A DNA stretch of 41,984 nt from Microbacterium sp. GTDB taxonomy: Bacteria; Actinomycetota; Actinomycetes; Actinomycetales; Microbacteriaceae. Location: contig NZ_JAPSJA010000003.1 in the NCBI RefSeq assembly GCF_031178525.1, positions 1 through 41,984 of the forward strand, written 5' to 3'. The translations under genes and the position numbers were made by a program. Within the stretch, counting starts at the first letter, position 1. Each line of letters begins with the position of its first letter. The notes under the pieces are model-generated. The model was given only the letters and a program-made list of their open reading frames with translations, was not told where the DNA came from and ran no database searches. Below, in pieces: positions 1 to 13,833 of the stretch.

Positions 1-111
1 CTGCTCGGCGGCTACCTCGGCACGGCCGACATCGCCGACCACCTGACCGAGCGTCTGGGTGTCGCGCGCGAGCGCATCGGCGCGCCGGAGCGCTTCGGCC
101 TGTTCCGCTGA
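1..111 (+). CDS. C-terminal fragment of a CDS truncated by the window start, function unknown (...LLGGYLGTADIADHLTERLGVARERIGAPERFGLFR*)
   Basis: Open frame 1 from base 1 to TGA at 109-111; actinobacterial codon usage. Confidence 0.5.
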   Translation: MLGGYLGTADIADHLTERLGVARERIGAPERFGLFR

Positions 112-142
112 GCGCGCCGAGCGCGGGCCGGTGTCGTCCGGC

Positions 143-631
143 TCAGCCGCGTCCGCGGACGTAGCCGCCCGCACGCAGCCCGGCTGCGATCTCGAACCGG
201 TTGCGGAGGGGATCGCGGCCCGCGAGCAGGTACAGCAACGGCATCAGGAACCCGTAGCGGCGCCACTGCGTGCGGTGCACGGCCTCGTGTGCGAGCAGCC
301 GGTCGGTCACGGCCCCGTCCCCCGTGAGGAAGCACCCTCCGACGCACACGCCGCCGCGGGGGAACGCCCAGGCGGGCAGGCCCCGGAACACCCAGAGCCC
401 GGCGCGGCGCTCGACGGGACCCGTGCTCCACAGCGTGCCCCAAATCCATCCGATCGCCGTTCCCCACGCGTAGCCGGCGAGGCTCAGGGGTGAGTCGAGC
501 AGGAAGCCGGGGAGGAACCGGTCGATCCGGTCGCCCGCGTGCAGCGCGCGCTCGGCGCGGGTCCGGATCCCGTCGGGCAGCGACGGGAGGTCGGCGTGCG
601 GATGCCGCGCCGCGAGCCCGGCCGCGCTCAC
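143..631 (-). CDS. Small hypothetical protein with a hydrophobic segment and an HExxH motif (HEAVH)
   Basis: 162-aa ORF; start codon overlaps the arginase-family stop (GTGA at 628-631); HEAVHRTQWRRYG motif. Confidence 0.7.
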   Translation of the reverse strand: MSAAGLAARHPHADLPSLPDGIRTRAERALHAGDRIDRFLPGFLLDSPLSLAGYAWGTAIGWIWGTLWSTGPVERRAGLWVFRGLPAWAFPRGGVCVGGCFLTGDGAVTDRLLAHEAVHRTQWRRYGFLMPLLYLLAGRDPLRNRFEIAAGLRAGGYVRGRG

Positions 632-1452
632 GCGAGGGCCCCCACGATGCGCAGGATCGCGCCCATGTCCTCGACGGCTGCGGCCGGCGTCTGGGGCGAG
701 AAGCCCGCGATCGAAGCGCCCGCCAGCGGCACGCGCGCTCGCACGGCGGAGATGGCCGCAACGAGCGCGGCGGGGGTGACGCCGAACGGCTCGGGCGACG
801 AGACGCCCGCGATGTCGGCGGGATCGAGCACGTCGAGGTCCACGTGGATGTACACCCGGCTCGCGCCCGTCGCCGCCACGGCCTCGCCGAGCGCCTCTGG
901 ATCCGTGAGATCGGACGGTGCGAACGACCGCACCTCGGACGCGGCGAGCAGCTCGTCCTCCTCAGGATCGAGCATGCGCACGCCGGCCAGCATGACGTCG
1001 CGCGGTGCGACGGTGCCCGGAGGGAGGATCAGCCCGTCGGCGCCCTCGCCGAGCACGGCGCGCAGCGCCATGCCCGCGAACGCACCGCTCGGCGAGGTGT
1101 CCGGCGTGTGCAGGTCGGCGTGCGCGTCGAACCACACGACCGCCAGCCGCCCGTCGCCCTCGGCCGCGGCGTGCCCGATCGCCGGCACCGACACCGAGCA
1201 GTCTCCGCCGATGAGGATCGCCGGGGCGGCCACCTCGGCCAGTGCGGCCGTGACCGCCTCGCGCGTGCGCAGCAGCGCGCTCGCGCGCAGCACGCCCGTG
1301 CCGAGCGGCTCGCCGGCCTCGAGCGGCACCTCCACGAACGTGCAGGCGGAGCGCGGCAGGTCGCCGGCGATCGCCTCGGTGCCGTCGACGTGCGCCATCG
1401 CGCGCGACGACGGCGACCCCTGCCACTGCGGCACTACGACGAACCGAGCCAT
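628..1452 (-). CDS. Arginase/agmatinase/formiminoglutamase (ureohydrolase) family protein
   Basis: 274-aa ORF with metal-ligand motifs GGDCS, WFDAHADLHTP and HVDLDVLDP. Confidence 0.88.
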   Translation of the reverse strand: MARFVVVPQWQGSPSSRAMAHVDGTEAIAGDLPRSACTFVEVPLEAGEPLGTGVLRASALLRTREAVTAALAEVAAPAILIGGDCSVSVPAIGHAAAEGDGRLAVVWFDAHADLHTPDTSPSGAFAGMALRAVLGEGADGLILPPGTVAPRDVMLAGVRMLDPEEDELLAASEVRSFAPSDLTDPEALGEAVAATGASRVYIHVDLDVLDPADIAGVSSPEPFGVTPAALVAAISAVRARVPLAGASIAGFSPQTPAAAVEDMGAILRIVGALA

Positions 1453-1527
1453 GAGAGCAATCCTGCCCGGTTTTCGACGGCCGTGGTTCGCGGCGGCGCG
1501 CCGCCGCCGCGCGCGCCGCGATCCGGC

Positions 1528-2535
1528 TCAGGCGCTGGCGCGCACGACGAGCTCGGGGGGCAGCGTGATCTCGCCGCCGGGGGAGCCGTCGACGACATCG
1601 AGAAGCATCGACACCATTCGCTCGCTGATGTCCGACCAGGGCTGGGCCATCGTCGTGAGCGGGGGATCGTGGGTCTCCGCGAGTCCCGAGTCGTCGAAGC
1701 CCGCGACCGCGATGTCGTCCGGGACGCGCAGGCCCTCGTGAGAGAGCACCGAGATCGCACCGGCCGCCATGCTGTCGGACGCCGCGAACACCGCGTCGAT
1801 GTCGCGCGTGCGGGCGAGCAGCCGCGACATGGCCGCCGCGCCGGAGCCGCCGCCGTAGTCGCCGCGCTCGACCAGTGCCGGATCGAAAAGCGCGCCCATC
1901 TCCTCGCGGAAGCCCTCCAGGCGATAGCGCCCGCCCGGGGTGTCGTCGGGCCCCGCGATGTGGGCGATCCTGCGGTGCCCGCGCTCGAGCAGGTAGCGCG
2001 TCATCGCGCGCGCCCCCGCGAGCTCGTCCACCGACACCGAGGGGACGAAGCCGTCGAAGGCGAGCGGGAGGCCCGCGCTCACGATCGGGATCCCCGCGTC
2101 GTGCATCCGCCCGAGGAGCGGATCGGAGGCGTGGCTGGAGACGAGGAGCACGCCGTCGACGTGCCGCGCGCGCACGTAGTCCAGCATGTGCGTCTTCTCG
2201 GCGTCGGTTCCCGCCACGAGCAGCACGAGCGTCATGGAGCGCTTCGCGAGGGCCTCGGCCGCCCCGCGGACGAGCAGCCCGAAGGTGGGGTCCTCGAACA
2301 GCAGATGATGCGGCTCCGTGAGCAGGAACGCGAGCGATCCGGAGCGCCCCGTCGCGAGGCTTCGCGCGGCGTGGTTCGCCGTGTAACCCGTTTGCCGGAT
2401 CGCCTCCTCGACGGCCGCGCGCGCGTCGGGGGAGACCCAGTGTCCGCCGTTCAGCACACGCGACACGGTGCCGTGCGACACCCCTGCCGCCGCCGCGACG
2501 TCGCGGATCGTCGGCTTGCGCGCGGCCGGTCCCAT
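1528..2535 (-). CDS. LacI-family transcriptional regulator, likely local regulator of the galactan operon
   Basis: N-terminal HTH KPTIRDVAAAAGVSHGTVSRVLNGG and periplasmic-binding-like sensor domain; the ATG at 2535 fits better than the ORF-track start at 2634. Confidence 0.92.
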   Translation of the reverse strand: MGPAARKPTIRDVAAAAGVSHGTVSRVLNGGHWVSPDARAAVEEAIRQTGYTANHAARSLATGRSGSLAFLLTEPHHLLFEDPTFGLLVRGAAEALAKRSMTLVLLVAGTDAEKTHMLDYVRARHVDGVLLVSSHASDPLLGRMHDAGIPIVSAGLPLAFDGFVPSVSVDELAGARAMTRYLLERGHRRIAHIAGPDDTPGGRYRLEGFREEMGALFDPALVERGDYGGGSGAAAMSRLLARTRDIDAVFAASDSMAAGAISVLSHEGLRVPDDIAVAGFDDSGLAETHDPPLTTMAQPWSDISERMVSMLLDVVDGSPGGEITLPPELVVRASA

Positions 2536-2565
2536 GAGGATCGACTCTAGTGCGCCCCGAGGCGG

Positions 2566-2583
2566 ACTGGGACCGGTCACAGT
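2566..2583. promoter_or_regulatory. Candidate LacI-family operator O1: ACTGGGACCGGTCACAGT
   Basis: 18-bp dyad with one mismatched pair and a central CG; exact copy at 2633-2650 in the same divergent intergenic region. Confidence 0.75.
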
Positions 2584-2632
2584 TGCGTAACGGACACCGA
2601 CGGGCATTGTGCGCTCGGTGAGGTCGTCGCAC

Positions 2633-2650
2633 ACTGGGACCGGTCACAGT
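2633..2650. promoter_or_regulatory. Candidate LacI-family operator O2: ACTGGGACCGGTCACAGT
   Basis: Identical 18-mer to O1, 67 bp centre to centre; lies 24 bp before the GH42 start codon. Confidence 0.75.
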
Positions 2651-2674
2651 CGACCGCGACCCGATGGAGAGTCA

Positions 2675-4684
2675 ATGCCCCTCACCCGGCCCGTCCTGCC
2701 CGGCATCGCCTACGGCGGCGATTACAACCCCGAGCAGTGGCCCCGCGAGACCTGGCGCGAGGACGTCCGCCTCATGCGCGAGGCGGGGGTCACGATGGTC
2801 AGCGTCGGGATCTTCTCGTGGGCGCTGATCGAGCGCCGCGAGGGCGAGTACGACTTCGCATGGCTCGACGAGATCATCGAGCTGCTGCACGAGAACGGCA
2901 TCGCGGTGGACCTCGGCACCCCGACCGCATCGCCGCCGGCCTGGTTCTTCGCCGCGCACCCGGACTCCCGGGTCGTCACGCGCGAGGGAACCGTGCTCGG
3001 CTTCGGATCGCGCGGCATGGTGTCGCACTCGTCGCCCGCCTACCGGGAGGCGATCGTCAGGATCGCGTCGGTGCTCGCCGACCGCTACGGCACCCACCCG
3101 GCCGTCGTGATGTGGCACGTGCACAACGAGTACGGCGCGCCGGTCGGCGAGGACTACTCCGAGCATTCCGTGCGCGCCTTCCGCGCCTGGCTTCGGCAGC
3201 GCTACGGCACGCTCGACGCGCTCAACGACGCCTGGGGCACGGCGTTCTGGGGCCAGCACTACGAGGAGTGGGACCACATCGGAGCCCCCGCGGCCTCCGC
3301 CTCGATCGTCAACCCCGGCCAGCGCCTCGACTTCATGCGCTTCACGGATCACCAGCTTCGGGCGTGCTTCATCGCCGAGCGGGACGCGATCCGAGCGCGG
3401 GCGAGCCAGCCCATCACGACGAACTTCATGGCGAACCAGCACTGGAGCACGGATCTGTGGGCATGGGCGCGCGAGGTCGACGTCGTGGCGAACGACCACT
3501 ACCTCTGGGCAGCCGACGTGGACGCGCACATCGGGCTCGCGATCGCGGCGGACCTGTCGCGGTCGGTCGCAGGCGGGGAGCCGTGGATCCTGATGGAGCA
3601 CTCCACCTCGGCCGTGAACTGGCAGTCGCGCAACCTCGCCAAGCGGCCCGGCGAGATGGCGCGCAATTCGCTCGCGCACGTCGCCCGCGGCTCCGACGCC
3701 GTGTTGTTCTTCCAGTGGCGCGCCGGCCGCTCGGGCGCCGAGAAGTTCCACTCGGCGATGCTCCCGCACGCCGGCACCGAGTCCCGCATCTGGCGGGAGG
3801 TGGTCGCGCTGGGCGCCGATGTGGAGCGGCTGGCCGCCGTGCGCGGCTCCCGCGTGGCGGCGGAGGTCGCGATCCTGTGGGACTTCGAATCGTTCTGGGC
3901 GCAGGATCTGGAATGGCGCCCGACCGAGGACCTGTCGCACCGAGAGCGCATCCGTGCGTTCTACGAGAGGCTGTGGCATGACGGGGTCACGGTCGACTTC
4001 GCGCTGCCGGGACAGGATCTGAGCCGCTACCGCCTCGTCGTCGCGCCGGCGCAGTACCTGCTGACGAGCGCCGACGCCGCGAACCTCACGGCCTACGTCT
4101 CGGGAGGCGGCACGCTCGTCGTGTCGTATTTCTCGGCGGTCGTCGACGAGCATGACCGCGTTCACGACGGCGGGTTCCTGGCTCCGCTGCGCGAGGCGCT
4201 CGGCGTCGACGTCGAGGAGTTCCTGCCGCTGCGCGACGGGACGGAGGCGGCGGTCGAGCTCCGCGGCGCGCGCCTCGGCGCCGATCACTGGCAGGAGGCG
4301 CTGCGCCTGCACGGCGCAGAACCCGTCGGCACCTACCTCGAGGGACCGGCCGCGGGCTCCGCCGCCATCACGCGGCACCGCCACGGGGACGGCACCGGCT
4401 GGTACATCTCCACGCGGCTCGATGCAGAGGGACTGCGCGCCGTGCTGGCCGACGTCTACGCCGACGCGGGAGTCGCGCCGGCAGGAACGCCCGATGGCCT
4501 CGAGGTCGTGCGCCGCGTGACGGACACGACGACGTTCGTGTTCGCGATCAATCATCGCGACGAGGACGCCGAGCTCGAGCTGACCGGACGCGAGCTGCTG
4601 CGCGGCGAGCGCGCGGAGGGGCGGATCACGATCCCCGCCGGCGCCGTCGCGGTCGTCGAGCTGGACGACCCGCAGGAACCCTGA
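2675..4684 (+). CDS. GH42 beta-galactosidase
   Basis: YGGDYNPEQWPRETWREDVRLMREAGV, HVHNEYG and ILMEHSTSAVNWQ motifs; ATG at 2675 is internal to the 2609 ORF and follows operator O2. Confidence 0.93.
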   Translation: MPLTRPVLPGIAYGGDYNPEQWPRETWREDVRLMREAGVTMVSVGIFSWALIERREGEYDFAWLDEIIELLHENGIAVDLGTPTASPPAWFFAAHPDSRVVTREGTVLGFGSRGMVSHSSPAYREAIVRIASVLADRYGTHPAVVMWHVHNEYGAPVGEDYSEHSVRAFRAWLRQRYGTLDALNDAWGTAFWGQHYEEWDHIGAPAASASIVNPGQRLDFMRFTDHQLRACFIAERDAIRARASQPITTNFMANQHWSTDLWAWAREVDVVANDHYLWAADVDAHIGLAIAADLSRSVAGGEPWILMEHSTSAVNWQSRNLAKRPGEMARNSLAHVARGSDAVLFFQWRAGRSGAEKFHSAMLPHAGTESRIWREVVALGADVERLAAVRGSRVAAEVAILWDFESFWAQDLEWRPTEDLSHRERIRAFYERLWHDGVTVDFALPGQDLSRYRLVVAPAQYLLTSADAANLTAYVSGGGTLVVSYFSAVVDEHDRVHDGGFLAPLREALGVDVEEFLPLRDGTEAAVELRGARLGADHWQEALRLHGAEPVGTYLEGPAAGSAAITRHRHGDGTGWYISTRLDAEGLRAVLADVYADAGVAPAGTPDGLEVVRRVTDTTTFVFAINHRDEDAELELTGRELLRGERAEGRITIPAGAVAVVELDDPQEP

Positions 4685-4720
4685 GTCACGAATCACCCCA
4701 CCCCTATCCAAGGAGAAACC

Positions 4721-5965
4721 ATGAACAAGCCCATGGCCCTGGTCGGACTGGCGGCAGCGACGACGCTGCTGCTCGCCGGCTGCACGAGCGGCGGGGGCGC
4801 GCCCGCCGCCGAGAGCGCCGCCCCCAGCGAGGAGGCGGCCGGCGCCGGCGCCGAGCTCGTGATCTGGACCGACGCCGAGCGCGAGGAGGCGATCGCGACC
4901 GCCGCAGCGGCGTTCGAGGAGGAGACCGGTGCGACCGTCACGCTCGTCCAGAAGAACTTCGAGGATCTGCGCAACGACTTCGTCGCGCAGGTGCCGACGG
5001 GCGAGGGGCCGGACATCACGGTCGGCGCCCACGACTGGCTCGGCGCTCTCGTCGCCGCGGGCGTCGTGTCCACGCTCGACCTCGGCGACGCGGCCGGGGA
5101 CTTCGAGCCCGTCGCGCTCGAGGCGATGACCTACGACGGACAGCTGTACGCGCTGCCGTACTCGCTCGAGACGATCGCGCTGGTCCAGAACGTCGACATG
5201 GTGGGCGAGGACGCGCCCGCCACGTGGGACGAGCTCGTGCAGCGCGCCGAGGAGGCCGGCGCCGAGCGCCCGATCGCGATCAACACGGCGGGCGAGACCG
5301 GCGACGGCTACACGATGTACGGCTTCCAGACCTCGTTCGGGGCGCCCGTGTTCGTGCAGGACGAGTCGGGCTCGTACACGACCGAGGTCGGCATGGGCGG
5401 CGAGGCGGGCGAGGCCTTCGCGCAGTGGCTGCACGAGAACGGCACAGCCGGATCGGGCATCATCTCGACGACGGTCGACTACGACATCAACAACGAGTTG
5501 TTCAACAGCGGCCAGGCGCCGTTCACCGTGCAGGGACCCTGGGCGATGAGCGCCTTCACCGACGTGCCGAACATCGCGGTGCACCCGATCCCGTCGGCGG
5601 GCGGTGAGCCGGCGGCGCCGTTCGTCGGCGTGCAGGGGTTCTACGTGAGCTCGCAGAGCGAGAACGCCCTGCTCGCGCAGGAGTTCCTCGTGAACCACCT
5701 CGCCACGGAGGAGGCGCAGCGCGCGCTGTACGAGGCGGATCCCCGCATCCCCGCCTTCACGTCGCTTGCGGAGGAGGTCGCCTCCGACCCGATCATCGCG
5801 GGCTTCCTCGCGTCCTCGCAGAACGGCGTGCCGATGCCGTCGATCCCCGAGATGGGGTCGGTGTGGGACCTGTGGAACGCCGCCGAGGTGCAGATCATCA
5901 ACGGCGCCGATCCCGTCGAGACCTGGAACCAGATGGTGTCCGACCTCGAGGCCGAGCTGGGCTGA
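4721..5965 (+). CDS. ABC transporter sugar-binding lipoprotein (maltose/galactooligosaccharide type)
   Basis: Lipobox LLAGC near the N-terminus; ELVIWTDAEREEAIATAAAAFEEETG and MalE-like C-terminus; preceded by AAGGAG. Confidence 0.92.
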   Translation: MNKPMALVGLAAATTLLLAGCTSGGGAPAAESAAPSEEAAGAGAELVIWTDAEREEAIATAAAAFEEETGATVTLVQKNFEDLRNDFVAQVPTGEGPDITVGAHDWLGALVAAGVVSTLDLGDAAGDFEPVALEAMTYDGQLYALPYSLETIALVQNVDMVGEDAPATWDELVQRAEEAGAERPIAINTAGETGDGYTMYGFQTSFGAPVFVQDESGSYTTEVGMGGEAGEAFAQWLHENGTAGSGIISTTVDYDINNELFNSGQAPFTVQGPWAMSAFTDVPNIAVHPIPSAGGEPAAPFVGVQGFYVSSQSENALLAQEFLVNHLATEEAQRALYEADPRIPAFTSLAEEVASDPIIAGFLASSQNGVPMPSIPEMGSVWDLWNAAEVQIINGADPVETWNQMVSDLEAELG

Positions 5966-5970
5966 TCCGT

Positions 5971-6002
5971 CGTCCGGGGCGGGCGCGCGCCCGCCCCGGA
6001 CG
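5971..6002. repeat. 32-bp perfect palindrome CGTCCGGGGCGGGCGC|GCGCCCGCCCCGGACG between binding-protein and permease genes
   Basis: The two 16-nt halves are exact reverse complements; located in the 58-bp intergenic gap. Confidence 0.9.
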
Positions 6003-6023
6003 CCGTGCAGGAGGAGGCAACGG

Positions 6024-10574
<4,551 letters not shown>

Positions 10575-10620
10575 CGGGCCGCCTGCGGATCCGCACAACG
10601 CAGGACCGGACCGACCGGGC

Positions 10621-10646
10621 GCGGCGTGTCCCGGGCGACACGCCGC
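10621..10646. terminator. Stem-loop downstream of the GH53 gene
   Basis: GCGGCGTGTC / GACACGCCGC 10-bp perfect stem, 6-nt loop. Confidence 0.45.
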
Positions 10647-10696
10647 AGTCTCCGGCGGCGGATCCCGCGTCGTGCGCGGTCGTGACCGCCCGTACG

Positions 10697-10733
10697 CGAC
10701 GATGCCCGCCCCCGGAGGGAGCGGGCATCGTCG
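10697..10733. terminator. Stem-loop between convergent GH53 and PspA genes (possible bidirectional terminator)
   Basis: CGACGATGCCCGC / GCGGGCATCGTCG 13-bp perfect stem, 11-nt loop. Confidence 0.65.
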
Positions 10734-10742
10734 TCGTGCGGA

Positions 10743-11480
10743 TCACTGACCGAGCTGGCCCTGCGGCTGACCGCCCGACTTCAGCTCGGCGAGGCGCGCC
10801 TCGACCTCGGTGAGCTCGCCCAGGTCCTCGAGGCTCTCGAACTGGGCGTCCAGGCTGGAAGCCGCGAGCTCCTGCTGGCCGTGGGCGCGGGCTTCGACGC
10901 GGCGCACCTTCTCCTCGAAGCGGCCGAGCTCGCTCGTCGGGTCGAGCACGTCGATCGACTTGACCGCGTCGACGACCCGGGTCTGCGCCTCGGCGGTCTT
11001 CTGGCGGGCGAGGAGCTCGCTGCGCTTGGCGCGCAGCTGCTCGAGCTTGACCTTCATGCCGTTCAGGCCCGCCTTGAGCTTCTCGACGACCTCGTTCTGC
11101 GCGGCGAGCTGCGGCGCGGTCGTCTTGACCTCGTTCTCCGCCGAGATCTGGCGCTGCAGCGCGACCTTGGCGAGCGCGTCGAACTTGTCGGCGTCGACCG
11201 TGTCGCCCGACGCGCGCAGCTCGTCGGCCTTGCGGCTCGCGGCGAGCGCCTTGTTGCCCCACTCCGCGGCGGCCTGCTTGTCCTCGGCGTGGTCGCGCTC
11301 GAGCAGGCGCAGGTTGCCGATGGTCTCCGCGATCGCGGCCTCCGCGTCGGCGATGTTGTTGGTGTAGTCGCGCACCAGCTGGTCGAGCATCTTCTCCGGG
11401 TCCTCGGCCTGGTCGAGGAGGGCGTTGATGTTCGCCTTCATGAGTGTCGAGATGCGCCCGAAGATGGACTGCTTTGCCAT
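10743..11480 (-). CDS. PspA/IM30 family protein
   Basis: MAKQSIFGRISTLMKANINALLDQAEDPEKMLDQLVRDYTNNIADAEAAIAE; long coiled coil. Confidence 0.92.
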   Translation of the reverse strand: MAKQSIFGRISTLMKANINALLDQAEDPEKMLDQLVRDYTNNIADAEAAIAETIGNLRLLERDHAEDKQAAAEWGNKALAASRKADELRASGDTVDADKFDALAKVALQRQISAENEVKTTAPQLAAQNEVVEKLKAGLNGMKVKLEQLRAKRSELLARQKTAEAQTRVVDAVKSIDVLDPTSELGRFEEKVRRVEARAHGQQELAASSLDAQFESLEDLGELTEVEARLAELKSGGQPQGQLGQ

Positions 11481-11617
11481 GATGTGCCTTTCGTCTGGCG
11501 GGTGGTTCTGTCGATGCGAATGGGCTCGAGGGTGAGTCTAGAAGCGGCGACCGCCGCGGGACGAGCGTCCGGAGCGGAACGACCGGCCACTCGGCGAGCA
11601 CCGGACTGCGCGATGCA

Positions 11618-13669
11618 TCAGAAGCGACCTCCGCCGCGACGGCCGCTGCGCCCGCCGCCGAACCCGCCGCCGCGAGAGGAGCGCCCGCCGCCGAATCCGC
11701 CACCGCGCGAGGCGCGTCGGCCCCCGCCGAGCATTCCGCCCATGCCGCCGCCGAGTCCGCCCCCGCCCCAGCCGCTCGTGCCGGAGCGCGATGACCCGCC
11801 GCTGAGCCCGCTGCTGATCAGGCCGCCGATGAGACCGCCCACGAGGCCGTCCACCATGCCGCCGCTGCCGCGGCCACCGCCGAGCATGCCGCCCATGCCG
11901 TCGCCGAGACCGCCCATGCCGCCGCCCCACTCCGCGGACTGCACGTCGGCCTGCGCGAGGCGGCCGGCCTCCGTCGCGAGCTGCAGCGCCCGTTGCGCAC
12001 GCTGCAGGGCCTGCGCGGGATCGCCGGTCTGGAGGGATTCGGCGCGCACGAGCTCGGCGCCCGCCTCGGCGAGCCGGGTGCGGGCGCCGGCGCCGACCGC
12101 CCCGCGTCGTGCCGAGATGTACTCCTCGGCGCCCGTGACGTGGCTGCGCGCCTGCAGCAGGGTCTGCGAGAGCAGCTGCTGGGCGCGCTGAGCGTTGCCG
12201 ACGACGCCGTCGATCTGCGCGTTCGCGCGCTGCAGCGCGTCGAGCAGCGCCTGCGGGCTGCGTGCGGATCCGGAGAGGTTCTGACGCGCCTGCGCGACCG
12301 CCTGCTCGGTCGCGGCGATCGCGGCCGCGACGTCGCCCGTCGCCGGGAGAGTGTGGGCGCGGGCGAGGTCCTGCTCGAGGTCGGCGATGAGGGCCCCGGC
12401 CTGCTGTTCGGCGGCCGCGAGCGTCGCGCCGAGGTCGGCGACGGCCTTCTCCAGCTCGGCGGCCTGCGCGACCGCCTGCTCGGCGCCGCGGATCGCCACC
12501 GCGGCCTGACCGCCGTCACCCTCGCCGATCAGCTGCTCAGCGCGCGCGAGCTGCTCGTCCGCGAAGGCGAGTCGCGCCTCCGCCTGCGCCGGATTGTCGG
12601 CGACGACCGCGATCGCGTTCGCCGCGTACCGGGCCTGCAATCCGGCCAGCGCCGCGGCGACCCGGTCGGTCGTTCCCTGCGCGTCGGCGCGCCGACGCTG
12701 CGCCTCGCCGAGCGCGGCCGGCGCGTCCTGCTCGATGCGGCGCAGCTCGGCGAACGCCGCCTGCTTGTCGTCGAGGATCGCATCGGCCGCCTCGCACAGT
12801 CGGATGATCTCGGCGTACCACGCGCGGACGTCCTGCTCGCTGTCGGGCTCGTCGTCGTCGATCCGCTGCTTCAGGTCGAACGCCGACGCGAGGTTCGCCT
12901 TCGCCTGCTGCAGCGATGTCTGGAACTCGGCCGTCGCGCCCGATCCGAACTGCGCCTCGGCGAAGCCGAGCTCCTGCTCGCTCGCGCGCACGGCGTCGTC
13001 CATCGCGACGAGGGCCGACGACGCGCGACGCGCCAGCTCCTCCGTCGGCACAGGCGGCGCGCCGGCCGCATCCGCATCCGCGGGCGCGGTCGCGCCGCGG
13101 CGGCGGCGGGTCAGAGCCCAGGCCGTGCCGCCGAGCGCGGCGACGCCGAGCCCGCCGATCACCCACGGCATGACGGATCCGCCGCCCGACGAGCCCGCCG
13201 CGAAGCCGTCCGCTGCCACGTCGATCGCGCCCGCCCAGTCGTCGCCGCTCAGGGTCTGGGTGACGTTGGCCTCGACATCGACAAGGCGCGTCTCCGACAC
13301 GGAGCCGTCCTCGGGGGCGGAGATGAACAGCTGCCTGCCCTCGGTGGCGATGGCGAGCAGGTACTGGTCCTGGCCGAGCCCGTTCCGGATGGCGGTCTCA
13401 TTCGCCCACGCGATGCGGTCGGTCGGGTTCTCGAAGGTGTCGACGAACACCACCCACAGCTGCGGGCCGCCGTCGGCGGAAAGCTGCGCCAGGCGCTCCT
13501 GCGCCCCGGCCTCCTCGGCGTCGCTCAGCACGTCGGAGCCGTCGTAGACGAAGCCGCTGCCGAGCGTGACCGGCTCCTCGGCGGCCGCGGGAAGAGGCGC
13601 GAGCAGCGACACCGCGACCATCCCGACGGCCGCGATCGCCCGCAGCGTCGTCGTTGCCCACGCTCGCAC
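11618..13669 (-). CDS. TPM (YgcG/Psb32-like) domain membrane protein with coiled coil and Gly-rich C-terminus
   Basis: GTG start at 13669 giving RAWATTTLRAIAAVGMVAVSLLAPLPAAAEEP signal; FVYDGSDVLSDAEEAGAQERLAQLSADGGPQLWVVFVDTFENP TPM segment; C-terminal GGGFGGGRSSRGGGFGGGRSGRRGGGRF. Confidence 0.85.
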   Translation of the reverse strand: MRAWATTTLRAIAAVGMVAVSLLAPLPAAAEEPVTLGSGFVYDGSDVLSDAEEAGAQERLAQLSADGGPQLWVVFVDTFENPTDRIAWANETAIRNGLGQDQYLLAIATEGRQLFISAPEDGSVSETRLVDVEANVTQTLSGDDWAGAIDVAADGFAAGSSGGGSVMPWVIGGLGVAALGGTAWALTRRRRGATAPADADAAGAPPVPTEELARRASSALVAMDDAVRASEQELGFAEAQFGSGATAEFQTSLQQAKANLASAFDLKQRIDDDEPDSEQDVRAWYAEIIRLCEAADAILDDKQAAFAELRRIEQDAPAALGEAQRRRADAQGTTDRVAAALAGLQARYAANAIAVVADNPAQAEARLAFADEQLARAEQLIGEGDGGQAAVAIRGAEQAVAQAAELEKAVADLGATLAAAEQQAGALIADLEQDLARAHTLPATGDVAAAIAATEQAVAQARQNLSGSARSPQALLDALQRANAQIDGVVGNAQRAQQLLSQTLLQARSHVTGAEEYISARRGAVGAGARTRLAEAGAELVRAESLQTGDPAQALQRAQRALQLATEAGRLAQADVQSAEWGGGMGGLGDGMGGMLGGGRGSGGMVDGLVGGLIGGLISSGLSGGSSRSGTSGWGGGGLGGGMGGMLGGGRRASRGGGFGGGRSSRGGGFGGGRSGRRGGGRF

Positions 13670-13833
13670 CGCGCACCCCTTTCCGGCCGCATTCCGGAAG
13701 CTGGACCTCGCGGCCGTCGGTTCGATCCTATGCAGGCGGCGGCATGCACCAAAGGGAGGATCGGCGCGCCTTCGCTTCCAGCGAAGCGCGCGTCCCTCCG
13801 AGCGCACCGGCGTCCGTCCGTAAGCTGGAGCGG

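Noticed and set aside
490-2550. 686-aa plus-strand ORF antisense to the arginase-family and LacI genes
   Set aside because: Arg/Ala/Gly-rich with no recognisable domain; the minus-strand genes have clear motifs.
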